64,000 bases of DNA from Gilvimarinus japonicus (GCF_042847215.1 NZ_AP031500.1:2170001-2234000); one strand, 5' to 3'. Positions 1 to 8,605 are shown, counted from the stretch's first letter. Translations and numbers: made by a program. Notes: generated from the letters alone by a model not told the origin.

Positions 1-295
1 CAAACCCCAGCCAAGAGACGTCGCGCTTAATAGACTCGACGTATTCATCGCTCTCTTTTTCAGGGTTGGTATCGTCAAACCGCAAATTGCACACACCGCC
101 AAACTGTTTGGCAACGCCAAAGTTTAGACAAATTGATTTGGCGTGGCCGATGTGTAAATAGCCATTGGGCTCCGGCGGAAAACGCGTCACAACACCTTGC
201 ACATTGCCTTCATCGAGGTCTTTGCGAAGTATATTCTGAATAAAGTGTGACGGCTTTTCGGCCTTTACAGAGACGTTTTCGGTGGTTTCAGTCAT
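1..295 (-). CDS. glnS: Glutaminyl-tRNA synthetase, N-terminal part (cut by window edge)
   Basis: Charges tRNA-Gln with glutamine in the cytoplasm. I read this by hand on the minus strand: an ATG at 293-295 opens a frame with no stop for 98 codons to the window edge. The translation contains the class I synthetase HIGH-region sequence RFPPEPNGYLHIGHAKS, where the residues before HIGH (PPEPNGYL) are characteristic of GlnS rather than GltX, followed by LRFDDTNPEKE, also a GlnS/GltX family block. The first 20 or so residues are a weakly conserved leader ending in SHFIQNI. The gene lies downstream of mltG in the same direction, 88 bp away, so it may have its own promoter. Only the first fifth or so of the protein is present. 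Confidence 0.93.
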   Translation of the reverse strand, partial: MTETTENVSVKAEKPSHFIQNILRKDLDEGNVQGVVTRFPPEPNGYLHIGHAKSICLNFGVAKQFGGVCNLRFDDTNPEKESDEYVESIKRDVSWLGF

Positions 296-327
296 GCTGA
301 TTAACAATCCAGTTAGCAAGCGAGAGG

Positions 328-342
328 GCCGGCACAGCCGGC
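328..342. repeat. Short perfect hairpin between mltG and glnS
   Basis: GCCGGC at 328-333 and its complement copy GCCGGC at 337-342 flank a 3-nt loop. On the minus strand it sits in the glnS leader, just after the mltG stop. No T-run follows on either strand, so it is not a convincing intrinsic terminator; it may be a processing or mRNA-stability structure. Confidence 0.4.
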
Positions 343-383
343 TATTAAGATATAACTATTGTAATGCTTGGCAGCGGTATTGC

Positions 384-1445
384 CTACTGCTCTAGCGCGC
401 CGGGCGAGACCGTCGAGCGATAACCCTCGCGGCGCTGTATTTGATAGTGGCGCACTGCGTCGTTGTGCGCCTCAAGCGTGTCAGAAAACACATGGGTTCC
501 GTCGCCTTTGGCGACAAAGTACAGCTCACTACCCGGGTCTGGGTGCATACTGGCGTAAACCGCCTGAGCGCCAGGCAGCGCAATCGGCGTTGGCGGTAAA
601 CCGCGAATGACGTAGGTATTGTAGGGTGTTGGGCGCGTTAAGTCGGCGCGACCGATTTTGCCCTGATAGGCATCGCCCATACCGTAGATAACCGTAGGGT
701 CGGTCTGCAGGCGCATATTGTTTTCCAGCCGCCTGACAAACACACCGGCTATTTTGCGCCGCTCCCACGATGCGCCCGTCTCACGCTCGACAATCGACGC
801 CATAATCAACGCCTCATAGGGTGTTTGATATGGCAGACCAACATCGCGTCCCGGCCAAAGTTCGTCTAAAGTTTGACGCATTTTGCGGTAGGCTCGCTGC
901 AATATCGCGACATCGGTAGTGCCACCGTTGTAATGATAGGTATCGGGGAAAAACCAGCCCTCGGGGTGCTCAATAGGCAAATCTAACATCGCCAGCTGTG
1001 CCTCTGGGCTCTGCCCGGCCAACTGCGAGTCGATTCGCTCCGACTCAGCCAGCGCTTGTACCGCCTGGGCAAAGGTCCAGCCCTCAATCAAGGTCACGGT
1101 ATAACTGACGACGTTGCCGGTATTTAACATCTTCATGAATTGTCGCGGCGTCATGCCCGGCTCTAACAAATAGTCACCGGCGCGCACTTCACTTTGGCCA
1201 CTCAGGCGCGCGTAAAACGTCAATACTTGCGGGTGTTTAAGAATTCCCTGCCCGGCCAAATCCGATGCGGCGCCACTCAGGCTCCCGCCCGATTTAAGTT
1301 GATAGTGCAGCCCATCTTCTGGCAGCGCCATGGGCTCGGCGTACCACTGTTTAAAATATTGCAGCGCCCCCAAAGCGGACACCAACAAGGCTAGCAACGC
1401 GAGCAAAATCAACCGTTTTATTAAACCAACCGCCAAATGAATCAT
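384..1445 (-). CDS. mltG: Endolytic murein transglycosylase MltG (YceG)
   Basis: Inner-membrane lytic transglycosylase that cuts nascent glycan strands and so sets peptidoglycan chain length. The 353-residue protein starts with a single membrane helix (residues about 7-27), then the periplasmic YceG domain. The family catalytic block is visible as ASIVERETG, with the conserved glutamate, followed by RLQTDPTVIYGM and, near the end, a block ending in GLPPTPIALPG. Length matches the family (about 340 residues). Its ATG overlaps the pabC stop codon as ATGA, so translation is probably coupled. The order fabF-pabC-mltG is the classical gammaproteobacterial arrangement; tmk, which often follows, is replaced here by glnS. 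Confidence 0.95.
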   Translation of the reverse strand: MIHLAVGLIKRLILLALLALLVSALGALQYFKQWYAEPMALPEDGLHYQLKSGGSLSGAASDLAGQGILKHPQVLTFYARLSGQSEVRAGDYLLEPGMTPRQFMKMLNTGNVVSYTVTLIEGWTFAQAVQALAESERIDSQLAGQSPEAQLAMLDLPIEHPEGWFFPDTYHYNGGTTDVAILQRAYRKMRQTLDELWPGRDVGLPYQTPYEALIMASIVERETGASWERRKIAGVFVRRLENNMRLQTDPTVIYGMGDAYQGKIGRADLTRPTPYNTYVIRGLPPTPIALPGAQAVYASMHPDPGSELYFVAKGDGTHVFSDTLEAHNDAVRHYQIQRREGYRSTVSPGALEQ

Positions 1446-2323
1446 TGACCACTACCCTTGCCCTGCAAAAAGTCACTCAGTGCCGCACTCAGTCGGAGTA
1501 CATTATTGTGATGTGAAAACTGATGTAAAGTCCCGGCGTCATCCTCGATCGCCGCTACCGGTCGAACCCCACGATTACTGTTACACAGCATTACTTCTTC
1601 TGCGCTATAGACCGCATCCAAACTCAATGGCGCCACGTTTACACGAACACCGCAGCGCGGGGCTAACTCGTCCAGCACGAGCTGGCGCATGACACCGGCA
1701 ACGCCGGACTCATCCAATACCGGAGTGTGCCAACAGCCTTTACGATAAATAAACACATTGTGCGAAGTCGCCTCAATCACATTGGCGCGGTCGTCCAACA
1801 TTAGGCCCTCATCAAACGTGTTGTCTTGCCACTCAGCCCGGGCCAGCACGTTCTCTAACCGGTTGAGATGTTTATGACCGGCCAACACACGATTGCGCCC
1901 CAGACGCATACGACAAACCTTAAGCCGAGCAGGCGTCGGCCGTGCCGTTAACAGTTCGAGATTGTCGGGTTGCACCATCAACACGATTGTCGGCGCGACT
2001 CGGTGCGGCTGCTGATACCCGCGCCCGCCCACGCCGCGAGTTAGAATGAGCTTAAACGTCCCCTGACGGATATTCTGCTCGCGCAATAGCGCCAAGGCCG
2101 TATCAACCCAAGACTCCAGCTGCTTGGTGTTTAGTTCAATGGCAAAAACGGCACTGCTCGCCAACAACCGCTGCAAGTGTCTCGACCACAGTGGAATGCG
2201 CCCGTTATGCAACCGGCACGTTTCAAACAGGCCGTCGCCATACGCTAAACCACGATCAAGCGCAGAGAGCTGATGATCCAGCTCTCCGTTAACCCAAATT
2301 AAAGGGGATGTTGGTGTCGACAT
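1442..2323 (-). CDS. pabC: Aminodeoxychorismate lyase PabC
   Basis: PLP-dependent fold-type IV lyase that converts 4-amino-4-deoxychorismate into p-aminobenzoate and pyruvate for folate synthesis. The 293-residue protein shows the class IV features: N-terminal WVNGE and DRGLAYGDGLFET, the PLP-lysine region GHKHLNRLENVLAR, and the C-terminal block EVMLCNSNRGVRPV. Length is slightly above the usual 270. It lies between fabF and mltG in the fab cluster and overlaps mltG by 4 nt. Close relatives are branched-chain or D-amino-acid aminotransferases, but the position strongly favours PabC. No strong ribosome binding site was seen before the chosen ATG. Confidence 0.93.
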   Translation of the reverse strand: MSTPTSPLIWVNGELDHQLSALDRGLAYGDGLFETCRLHNGRIPLWSRHLQRLLASSAVFAIELNTKQLESWVDTALALLREQNIRQGTFKLILTRGVGGRGYQQPHRVAPTIVLMVQPDNLELLTARPTPARLKVCRMRLGRNRVLAGHKHLNRLENVLARAEWQDNTFDEGLMLDDRANVIEATSHNVFIYRKGCWHTPVLDESGVAGVMRQLVLDELAPRCGVRVNVAPLSLDAVYSAEEVMLCNSNRGVRPVAAIEDDAGTLHQFSHHNNVLRLSAALSDFLQGKGSGQ

Positions 2324-2368
2324 GACTATCGAGGCTCTAGGCCCCGCCGCAGATACATCGAGGGCGAA

Positions 2369-3613
2369 TTAGTTGCGCAACTTAGAGAACAACAGCGATC
2401 CATTGGTGCCACCAAAACCAAACGAGTTGCTCAAAACCGCCTGGATTGGCCGCTCTTGCGCGGTGTGCGGCACAAGATTGAGGTCGCAGCCCTCATCGGG
2501 GTTGTCGAGATTGATCGTCGGCGGCGCCACCTGATCGCGAATCGCCAGGGTGCTAAAAATCGCCTCGACCGCACCAGCGGCCCCTAGCAAGTGACCAATC
2601 ATAGATTTGGTTGAGCTAACCGCCACTTGGTCAACGGCCGATTTCATGACGGATTTTACCGCCTGGCATTCGGCTTTATCACCAGCCTGAGTCGAGGTGC
2701 CGTGGGCGTTAATGTAGTTGATCGAGGCCAGATCGATACCGGCATCGTCAATAGCATTCTGCATGGACAGTGCCGCCCCGGCGCCATCTTCAGGTGGCGA
2801 GGTCATATGATAAGCGTCACCACTCATGCCAAAGCCAATCAGCTCGGCGTAAATGTTCGCGCCGCGCGCCCGCGCATGCTCGTACTCTTCGAGCACCATA
2901 ACCCCGGCGCCATCCCCCAGAACAAAACCATCGCGGTCTTTATCCCAAGGGCGACTGGCCGCTTGTGGGTCATCGTTGCGGGTAGACAGCGCGCGCGCCG
3001 CCGCAAAGCCGCCAAGCCCTACCGGCGTGGTAGCCATCTCGGCGCCACCGGCAAGCATGACGTCAGCGTCGCCATACATAATAGAGCGCGCCGCTAAACC
3101 GATGCAGTGAGTACCGGTGGTACAAGCGGTGGTAACCGCCAGGTTTGGCCCGCGCAAACCGTAATGAATTGAGAGGTTGCCGGCGATCATATTGATGATC
3201 GCGCCGGGAACAAAAAACGGCGACATGCGTCGCGGCCCTTTATGCTCAACGATTAGCGCGCCATCTTCTATGGTGCCAATGCCGCCAATGCCAGAGCCAA
3301 TCGACACGCCCATGCGAGCGCCGTTTTGCTCAGTGACTTCGAGACCCGAGTCGCGCATTGCCTGAATACCCGCCACCATTCCGAACTGAATAAACGGGTC
3401 CATTTTGCGAGCATCTTTTGCCGAGAAGTAGCCCTCAACCGAAAAATCTTTGACGGAGGCGGAAAAGCGCGCACTGAAAGCAGAGGCGTCAAACTGGGTG
3501 ATAGGCGCAACACCACTGCGCCCGGCAAGGATTCCATCCCAGGTATCCGCCACGGTGTTACCCAGCGGACTGACCATACCCAAGCCTGTTACTACTACTC
3601 TCTTACGCGACAC
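2369..3613 (-). CDS. fabF: 3-oxoacyl-[ACP] synthase II (KAS II)
   Basis: Condenses malonyl-ACP with a growing acyl-ACP in fatty acid elongation and controls saturated/unsaturated balance with temperature. I place the start at GTG 3613 (protein VSRKRVVVTGLG, 414 residues, E. coli is 413): a GGGGGAGAG ribosome binding site lies 8 nt upstream, whereas a longer reading from TTG 3634 would run through that site. The Cys-His-His triad is visible: Cys164 in TTACTTGTHC, a His in NAHGTSTQAGD (about 304) and a His in SMIGHLLGAAGA (about 341). The C-terminal GFGGTNGSL glycine-rich loop is intact. A terminator-like hairpin separates it from acpP upstream, so read-through may tune its level. Confidence 0.97.
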   Translation of the reverse strand: MSRKRVVVTGLGMVSPLGNTVADTWDGILAGRSGVAPITQFDASAFSARFSASVKDFSVEGYFSAKDARKMDPFIQFGMVAGIQAMRDSGLEVTEQNGARMGVSIGSGIGGIGTIEDGALIVEHKGPRRMSPFFVPGAIINMIAGNLSIHYGLRGPNLAVTTACTTGTHCIGLAARSIMYGDADVMLAGGAEMATTPVGLGGFAAARALSTRNDDPQAASRPWDKDRDGFVLGDGAGVMVLEEYEHARARGANIYAELIGFGMSGDAYHMTSPPEDGAGAALSMQNAIDDAGIDLASINYINAHGTSTQAGDKAECQAVKSVMKSAVDQVAVSSTKSMIGHLLGAAGAVEAIFSTLAIRDQVAPPTINLDNPDEGCDLNLVPHTAQERPIQAVLSNSFGFGGTNGSLLFSKLRN

Positions 3614-3680
3614 GTGATTTTCTCTCCCCCACAACGGACTTATACGCCATCGACCTTAGGCCCCAGCGTACCCAAAACCC

Positions 3681-3719
3681 CAAAGAAAAAGCCGTACTAT
3701 TTCTCAATAATACGGCTTT
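3681..3719 (-). terminator. Terminator/attenuator between acpP and fabF
   Basis: On the minus strand, AAAGCCGTA (3719-3711) pairs perfectly with TACGGCTTT (3696-3688), and the second arm runs into a T-rich tail ending near 3681. It lies 31 nt after the acpP stop. In many bacteria acpP is expressed far above its neighbours; a leaky terminator here would give an abundant short acpP transcript with reduced fabF read-through. The function is inferred. Confidence 0.75.
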
Positions 3720-3749
3720 CGCGAAACCTGCTACCAAACGTGTTGCAGA

Positions 3750-3986
3750 TTAGGCCAAATTGGCATTGATGTAATCGATGGCCAACTGAACTGTGGTGAT
3801 CTTTTCGGCTTCTTCATCTGGAATTTCGGTCTCGAATTCTTCTTCCAGAGCCATCACCAACTCTACGGTGTCCAGAGAATCCGCGCCTAAATCTTCAACG
3901 AAAGAAGCTTCGTTCTTCACTTCGTCTTCTTTAACGCCCAGTTGCTCAGCAACGATTTTTTTTACGCGTTCTTCAATGCTGCTCAT
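3750..3986 (-). CDS. acpP: Acyl carrier protein
   Basis: Small acidic carrier that holds acyl chains on a phosphopantetheine arm during fatty acid and lipid synthesis. The 78-residue sequence is a standard ACP: MSSIEERVKKIVAEQLGV at the start, and the modification site LGADSLDTVELVMALE with the acceptor serine at residue 37. Length equals E. coli AcpP. A strong AGGAG lies 9 nt before the ATG. It sits between fabG and fabF, with its own promoter in the 190-bp gap upstream and a terminator downstream, consistent with high independent expression. Confidence 0.98.
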   Translation of the reverse strand: MSSIEERVKKIVAEQLGVKEDEVKNEASFVEDLGADSLDTVELVMALEEEFETEIPDEEAEKITTVQLAIDYINANLA

Positions 3987-4021
3987 GATCTAATTCAACT
4001 CCTAATAGGTAGTATCGACGA

Positions 4022-4051
4022 AACCGTCATGTTCAGAACCATTTGACGGTT
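4022..4051 (-). promoter_or_regulatory. Inverted repeat in the acpP 5' leader
   Basis: AACCGTCA at 4022-4029 is matched by TGACGGTT at 4044-4051, an 8-bp perfect inverted repeat with a 14-nt loop. It lies between the predicted acpP -10 box and the start codon, so it is transcribed and could form a stem in the leader or act as an operator. No T-run follows. Role unknown. Confidence 0.5.
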
Positions 4052-4080
4052 CCAGATTTTCTACGGCGAAATCGATGCGC

Positions 4081-4109
4081 ATTTTACATCTATTTTTGCC
4101 GCGTTGTAA
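4081..4109 (-). promoter_or_regulatory. Predicted sigma-70 promoter of acpP
   Basis: Reading the minus strand, a -35 box TTACAA (4109-4104) is followed after 17 nt by a -10 box TAAAAT (4086-4081). This is close to consensus with ideal spacing, and lies about 95 nt upstream of the acpP ATG in an AT-rich gap. It would give acpP a transcript independent of fabG. Confidence 0.6.
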
Positions 4110-4176
4110 CGCATAAGACAAAATTTCTTTATCTTTTTGCCCTTTTTCTTTTTAAAACAGTCAGTTACAGACCGCT

Positions 4177-4920
4177 TTAATTCATATACATGCCGCCATT
4201 GACGTGTATTGTCTCACCCGAAACGTAAGCGCCAGCGTCAGAGGCCAAAAATCCAACAACTGCGGCGATTTCCTCAGGCTTACCTAAGCGCCCCAGCGGA
4301 ATCTTACTTAGCAGCTGAGCTTTTTGCTCGTCGGGCAATATACGCGTCATATCAGTATCAATAAAGCCAGGCGCGACAGTGTTTACTGTAATACCGCGCG
4401 AGCCAACCTCAGCCGCCAATGAGCGAGCAAAACCTGCCGCCCCCGCTTTGGTTGCCGCGTAGTTAGACTGGCCAGCATTGCCCATGGCCCCCACTACCGA
4501 GCCGACATTAATAATCCGGCCCCAGCGACTTTTCATCATGCCGCGAAGCACCGCTTTACTGAGCCGGTAAACAGCACTGAGATTAGTGTTAACAACATCA
4601 AACCACTCTTCATCAGACATCCGCATCAACAGATTGTCTTTAGTAATGCCTGCGTTATTCACTAATATCAGGGGTACACCATACTCCTGTTGGACGTCCT
4701 TCAAAAGCCCTGCAACCGAATCGGCATCTGTTACGTTTAACACTTTGCCAACACCATTCAGACCTTGCTCGTTAAAACGCTCGGTAATGGCCGCCGCGCC
4801 CTTTTCGCTAGTAGCCGTACCAACAACGGTAGCACCGGCACGGGCCAACTGCTCGGCAATCGCCGCACCGATTCCGCGACTTGCACCGGTAACCAATGCG
4901 ACCTTGTTATCTGTAGTCAT
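4177..4920 (-). CDS. fabG: 3-oxoacyl-[ACP] reductase
   Basis: NADPH-dependent reduction of 3-oxoacyl-ACP to 3-hydroxyacyl-ACP in each elongation round. The 247-residue short-chain dehydrogenase has the Rossmann motif TGASRGIG (11-18), NNAG at 88-91, and the catalytic Ser141, Tyr154 and Lys158 (YAATK). The C-terminal half ends GGMYMN, typical of FabG. It starts 24 nt after fabD with AAGGAT close to the ATG. Position between fabD and acpP makes this the housekeeping FabG rather than one of the many paralogues. Confidence 0.97.
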   Translation of the reverse strand: MTTDNKVALVTGASRGIGAAIAEQLARAGATVVGTATSEKGAAAITERFNEQGLNGVGKVLNVTDADSVAGLLKDVQQEYGVPLILVNNAGITKDNLLMRMSDEEWFDVVNTNLSAVYRLSKAVLRGMMKSRWGRIINVGSVVGAMGNAGQSNYAATKAGAAGFARSLAAEVGSRGITVNTVAPGFIDTDMTRILPDEQKAQLLSKIPLGRLGKPEEIAAVVGFLASDAGAYVSGETIHVNGGMYMN

Positions 4921-4944
4921 ATCCTTCTCGCCTTTTGAGATTTA

Positions 4945-5883
4945 CTAATGTTGCGCCACTGCCGCCGCCAGCTCGGCAGGGTTTTCAATAGAGCTGGCGC
5001 TTAATGATTTGTTAATGCGCTTTGCCAGGCCAGCCAACACTTTGCCGGGGCCACACTCGATTAAGGTTTCGACTCCCGCGTTCGCCAGCGTATTAACACA
5101 ATCAACCCATAATACCGGGCTGTATATTTGCTCGATCATGAGCGCTTTGATTTTCGCCGGATCACTTTCAGTGCGCGCGTGCACATTGTGCACAACCGCA
5201 ATTTGAGGCGCATGAAACTCCACCTCTTCGACCCAAGTGGCTAGACCGTCGGCGGCCGGACGCATTAATTCGGTATGAAACGGCGCACTCACCGGCAGGG
5301 CCAGCGCACGCTTGGCGCCCGCCTCTTTACAAGCCGCCATAGCGCGCTCGACGGCTGCATTGTGCCCGGCGATCACCACTTGCCCTGGAGAGTTAAAGTT
5401 AACGGCCGCCACAATCTCGCCATCGGCCGCCGATGCACAGGCGGCCAAAACTGCGTCATCGGCAAGACCGATAATTGCCGCCATAGCACCCTGACCCGCC
5501 GGTACGGCCTCTTGCATTAGCTTGCCCCGCTGACGCACTAAAGCAACGGCATCGGCAAATGAAACAACACCAGCACAAACTAATGCCGACCACTCACCCA
5601 AGCTATGGCCTGCCAAAAGTGCGGGCTTAGCACCACCGCACTGCTCCCATACTCGCCAAATCGCAACGCTAGCTGTTAACAGTAGCGGCTGAGTGCACTC
5701 AGTCAAATTGATTTCTTCTTGCGTGCCATTTTGTACGCGATCCCAAAGGTCGTAGCCAAGCACGTCGGATGCTTCGGCAAAGGTCTGCTGCACAATCGGA
5801 TACTCCGCCGCCAGCGGCTCCAACATACCAATTTGCTGTGAACCTTGCCCCGGAAATACAAACGCCAAGTTATCTGTGGCCAT
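4945..5883 (-). CDS. fabD: Malonyl-CoA:ACP transacylase
   Basis: Loads malonyl groups from CoA onto ACP to supply elongation units. I place the start at ATG 5883 (MATDNLAFVFPGQGSQ, 312 residues) because a GGAAGAG ribosome binding site lies 9 nt upstream; the longer frame from TTG 5901 would translate that site. The nucleophile Ser94 is seen in GHSLGEW, the catalytic His203 in APFHTELM, and the N-terminal PGQGSQ oxyanion loop is intact. Sits between plsX and fabG in the same direction. Confidence 0.97.
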   Translation of the reverse strand: MATDNLAFVFPGQGSQQIGMLEPLAAEYPIVQQTFAEASDVLGYDLWDRVQNGTQEEINLTECTQPLLLTASVAIWRVWEQCGGAKPALLAGHSLGEWSALVCAGVVSFADAVALVRQRGKLMQEAVPAGQGAMAAIIGLADDAVLAACASAADGEIVAAVNFNSPGQVVIAGHNAAVERAMAACKEAGAKRALALPVSAPFHTELMRPAADGLATWVEEVEFHAPQIAVVHNVHARTESDPAKIKALMIEQIYSPVLWVDCVNTLANAGVETLIECGPGKVLAGLAKRINKSLSASSIENPAELAAAVAQH

Positions 5884-5919
5884 AATCGTTAACTCTTCCA
5901 ATCTGATTAAACAAATTCG

Positions 5920-6915
5920 TTAGGCCGCACTCATTGCGCGTGCCATTTTTTCAGTCGATTTAAAGCGTGCTTGCTCGTAGGCGAGATGCAGCGCGTGGAC
6001 TGTCGCCATCGTCGAGGCTCCGCCATGGCTTTTAATAACCGCTCCGGCAAGACCCGCCAATATCGCGCCATTATAAGCATCCGGGTTCAACTCTGCTCGC
6101 CAGCGACGAATCAGAGGCCACATTAGTGGCGCCGCCAGCCGACCAAAACCGCTTGTAAAGCTCTCCTCGATACGGCCGGCAATCAAGCGCGCGACCCCCT
6201 CACTGGCCTTAAGAGCAATATTGCCGCTAAAACCGTCGCAGACAATCACGTGCACGTGACCACTGTATATCGCATCGGCCTCAACAAAACCCGCGTACTC
6301 AAAATCTTCGGCTTGCGCCAGCAGTTTGGCCGCCTCCCGGATAATCGCCGTACCCTTGCCGGCCTCGGTGCCAATATTCAGTAGCGCCGCTTTGGGGGCT
6401 ACGACACCGCTAGCGCGCGCCAACACACCACCCATTTTGGCAAACTGCAATAACTGAGCGCTGCTGCAGTGGACATTAGCGCCCAGATCCAACATCAAAG
6501 TAACGCCTGAGCGCACCGGCATCGCCTTGCAAATTGCCGGCACCTCAACCCCCGCCAACATGCCAATCAAACGTCGACTAATCAACATTAACGCGCCGGT
6601 GTTGCCCGCACTAACGCAGGCATCGGCGCGTTTGTCTGCCACCGCCAACAAGGTTTGCCACATAGATGTGTCACTGCCCTGGCGCAACGCCTGACGCGGA
6701 TCGGCATCCATCGCCACCGCAGCTGATGTATCGATAAAGTCAATATTAGAGGGAACAGAGGTATGAAGCTCTCGCTCCATTGCAGTGCGCTCACCAAACA
6801 ATAACAAATGAGCATCGGGAGAGGTGCGAGCAAACTCAATTGCCGCGGGGATAGCAACGCGGGGACCGAAGTCCCCGCTCATAGCATCTACAGCTAGTCG
6901 TATTGGCTCAGACAA
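5920..6915 (-). CDS. plsX: Phosphate acyltransferase PlsX
   Basis: Makes acyl-phosphate from acyl-ACP, the first step of the PlsX/PlsY route to phosphatidate. The 331-residue protein has the family opening RLAVDAMSGDFGP (usually DAMGGDFGP) and later the blocks SAGNTGALM, LDLGANV, NIGTEAGKGT and DGFSGNIALK. The start is a TTG at 6915: a TAG stop lies only six codons before it in the same frame with no ATG or GTG between, and the next ATG would delete the conserved N-terminal strand. A clear ribosome binding site is not visible, so expression may be modest or coupled to rpmF, 25 nt upstream. Confidence 0.95.
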   Translation of the reverse strand: MSEPIRLAVDAMSGDFGPRVAIPAAIEFARTSPDAHLLLFGERTAMERELHTSVPSNIDFIDTSAAVAMDADPRQALRQGSDTSMWQTLLAVADKRADACVSAGNTGALMLISRRLIGMLAGVEVPAICKAMPVRSGVTLMLDLGANVHCSSAQLLQFAKMGGVLARASGVVAPKAALLNIGTEAGKGTAIIREAAKLLAQAEDFEYAGFVEADAIYSGHVHVIVCDGFSGNIALKASEGVARLIAGRIEESFTSGFGRLAAPLMWPLIRRWRAELNPDAYNGAILAGLAGAVIKSHGGASTMATVHALHLAYEQARFKSTEKMARAMSAA

Positions 6916-6940
6916 TGGAGAATCGTCTTGTCGCTAATAC

Positions 6941-7123
6941 TTACTCGTCAGATGCGATGTCGATCACTTTGCGACCACGGTAAAAACCGTCGGCGCTGAC
7001 GTGATGACGAAGGTGTTTTTCACCACTGGTTGGATCAACAGACAAGGTCGGCCCAGTCAACGCATCGTGTGAACGACGCATACCGCGCTTGGAACGAGTC
7101 TTCTTACTTTTCTGTACGGCCAT
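6941..7123 (-). CDS. rpmF: 50S ribosomal protein L32
   Basis: Small basic protein of the large ribosomal subunit. I use ATG 7123 (MAVQKSKKTRSKRGMRRSHD, 60 residues) because AGGAG lies 8 nt upstream, and L32 normally begins MAVQ; a 15-residue extension in the same frame has no support. The C-terminal part contains the conserved HHVSADGFYRGRKV. No zinc-binding cysteine pairs are seen, so this is the Cys-free form of L32, as in E. coli. It lies between yceD and plsX, the usual order. Confidence 0.97.
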   Translation of the reverse strand: MAVQKSKKTRSKRGMRRSHDALTGPTLSVDPTSGEKHLRHHVSADGFYRGRKVIDIASDE

Positions 7124-7192
7124 GATATAACTCCTATATAACAAAAAACTGAAGCTGGGGCGCCTCAAAGAAAACTATAAACAACAAGCCTT

Positions 7193-7735
7193 CTATTTTT
7201 TCGGCGTTCCTTTAAGTTGCTCCAGAACTTGAAACGGGTTTTGTTTCGGTTGCTCTTGAGCCCCTGTCTCGGGCGCTTTGCTAACAAAGTGCTCGGAGGG
7301 TACACATGCGTGATCGTGATAAGCGACCGGAGGTAGACTTAACAGCAGCTCTTCTTCGACAACATCGTAGAACTCTGCCGGGCCTTCCTCGGCGATCCAA
7401 GGATCGCGATCACGCGGTAAGGTTTTTGCCTGCTCTTCATCCCAGACAATGCCGAGATTAACCGCACACACCAAGGGCACACGAACCGTATCCAAGCAGC
7501 GCTGACAGGTTAACCCCACCTCGCCCTCGATACTGCCCTGCACCACTCGCTTGCGCTCTTCATCTATCTTAAACGACAGAACAACCGCAAACCTTGCATT
7601 CTCATCTGCCACCGCTGAGGTCAATCTAGGCAGCTGTTTTAAATCAACAAAACCCGAGATCTCAATGCCCTGCTGAGCATATTTTCGCGGATCGCCCTGA
7701 CGTGGCAGCGGCTGACTAAAGGGTGGCTGAGACAT
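7193..7735 (-). CDS. yceD: DUF177 protein YceD (23S rRNA accumulation protein)
   Basis: Member of the DUF177/YceD family, linked in other bacteria to 23S rRNA and 50S assembly and almost always encoded just before rpmF, as here. I place the start at ATG 7735 (MSQPPFSQPLPRQGDPRKYA, 180 residues); the frame is open 67 codons further upstream but that extension looks non-coding and exceeds the family length of about 173. The conserved LTCQRCLDTVRVPL with a Cys-x2-Cys pair is at mid-protein, and the acidic C-terminal half ends in a Gln/Lys-rich tail. It is divergent from maf across about 250 bp that must hold both promoters. Confidence 0.9.
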   Translation of the reverse strand: MSQPPFSQPLPRQGDPRKYAQQGIEISGFVDLKQLPRLTSAVADENARFAVVLSFKIDEERKRVVQGSIEGEVGLTCQRCLDTVRVPLVCAVNLGIVWDEEQAKTLPRDRDPWIAEEGPAEFYDVVEEELLLSLPPVAYHDHACVPSEHFVSKAPETGAQEQPKQNPFQVLEQLKGTPKK

Positions 7736-7986
7736 AAGCGCGCAATGATAGGGATCGAAACCGCATCTGTCAAAGAAAAATAACCCTCCAACCCCACTAT
7801 TTTCAGGCTTGCGGGCAAAACCGGCTGACATTTTACGAGTAGCGCTCAATTTGCGGTACCATGCGCAACCGTAACCACAAGACTTGCCGCCTTCCTTTGT
7901 ATAAATGCGTAGGCGTGCAGGCGCCCAACAAAACAAAACGGCGACGCTCTACTCTTTATAGACAGGCAATATAGGATTACAGACAA

Positions 7987-8577
7987 ATGCAGCCAATCGT
8001 CCTTGCCTCCAGCTCTCCATACCGGCAGGCACTGCTCCGCCGGCTAGGTCTCGATTTTGTCGCCGCCGCGCCCAACATCGATGAAACACCACTCGCCAAT
8101 GAGGCGCCTGAGGCACTAGCCAGGCGACTGGCCAGCGGCAAAGCTCGCGCCCTTAAAGACAGACACAGCAACGCGCTTATTATTGGCTCAGATCAAGTCG
8201 CCTGGGCCGACGGAGAGCGGCTCGGCAAACCCGGCACCTTTGCCAACGCATTAGCGCAGCTACAGCGCTCACGCGGCAAAACCGTCACCTTTTATACCGG
8301 GCTTTGCCTTTACGACAGCGCCACTGGTAATGAGCAACTGGCGGTCGAACTTTACCAGGCCAGCTTCCGCGACCTGACAGACACCCAGCTTCGCAACTAC
8401 CTAATCCGCGAGCAGCCCTACGACTGCGCAGGCAGCTTTAAGTGTGAAGGACTGGGAATTACCTTATTTGAATCACTGGCAGGAGACGACCCCAACACGC
8501 TTATCGGGCTGCCGCTGATTCGCCTCACCAGCATGCTCCGCAAAGCGGGCATCGACCCACTGGCAAACGCGACCTGA
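7987..8577 (+). CDS. Maf-family nucleotide pyrophosphatase (YceF type)
   Basis: Maf proteins hydrolyse non-canonical or modified nucleoside triphosphates; the YceF branch prefers m7GTP. The 196-residue sequence opens with the Maf signature LASSSPYRQALLRRLG, then DETPLANE, the catalytic GSDQVAWADGE block and, towards the C terminus, DCAGSFKCEGLG. Location beside yceD-rpmF fits YceF rather than YhdE, and SDQVA also matches that branch, but substrate is inferred. Transcribed away from yceD and convergent with the HAD phosphatase 28 nt downstream. Confidence 0.9.
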   Translation: MQPIVLASSSPYRQALLRRLGLDFVAAAPNIDETPLANEAPEALARRLASGKARALKDRHSNALIIGSDQVAWADGERLGKPGTFANALAQLQRSRGKTVTFYTGLCLYDSATGNEQLAVELYQASFRDLTDTQLRNYLIREQPYDCAGSFKCEGLGITLFESLAGDDPNTLIGLPLIRLTSMLRKAGIDPLANAT

Positions 8578-8605
8578 ACGCCACCCTATTACAAACTGCC
8601 GGCAC

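Noticed and set aside
2627..3097. 156-codon plus-strand frame opposite fabF
   Set aside because: Antisense shadow of a strongly supported gene.
7736..7936. N-terminal extension of yceD
   Set aside because: Adds 67 residues with unusual Cys/Gly/Arg-rich content and no family match; family length supports the later start.
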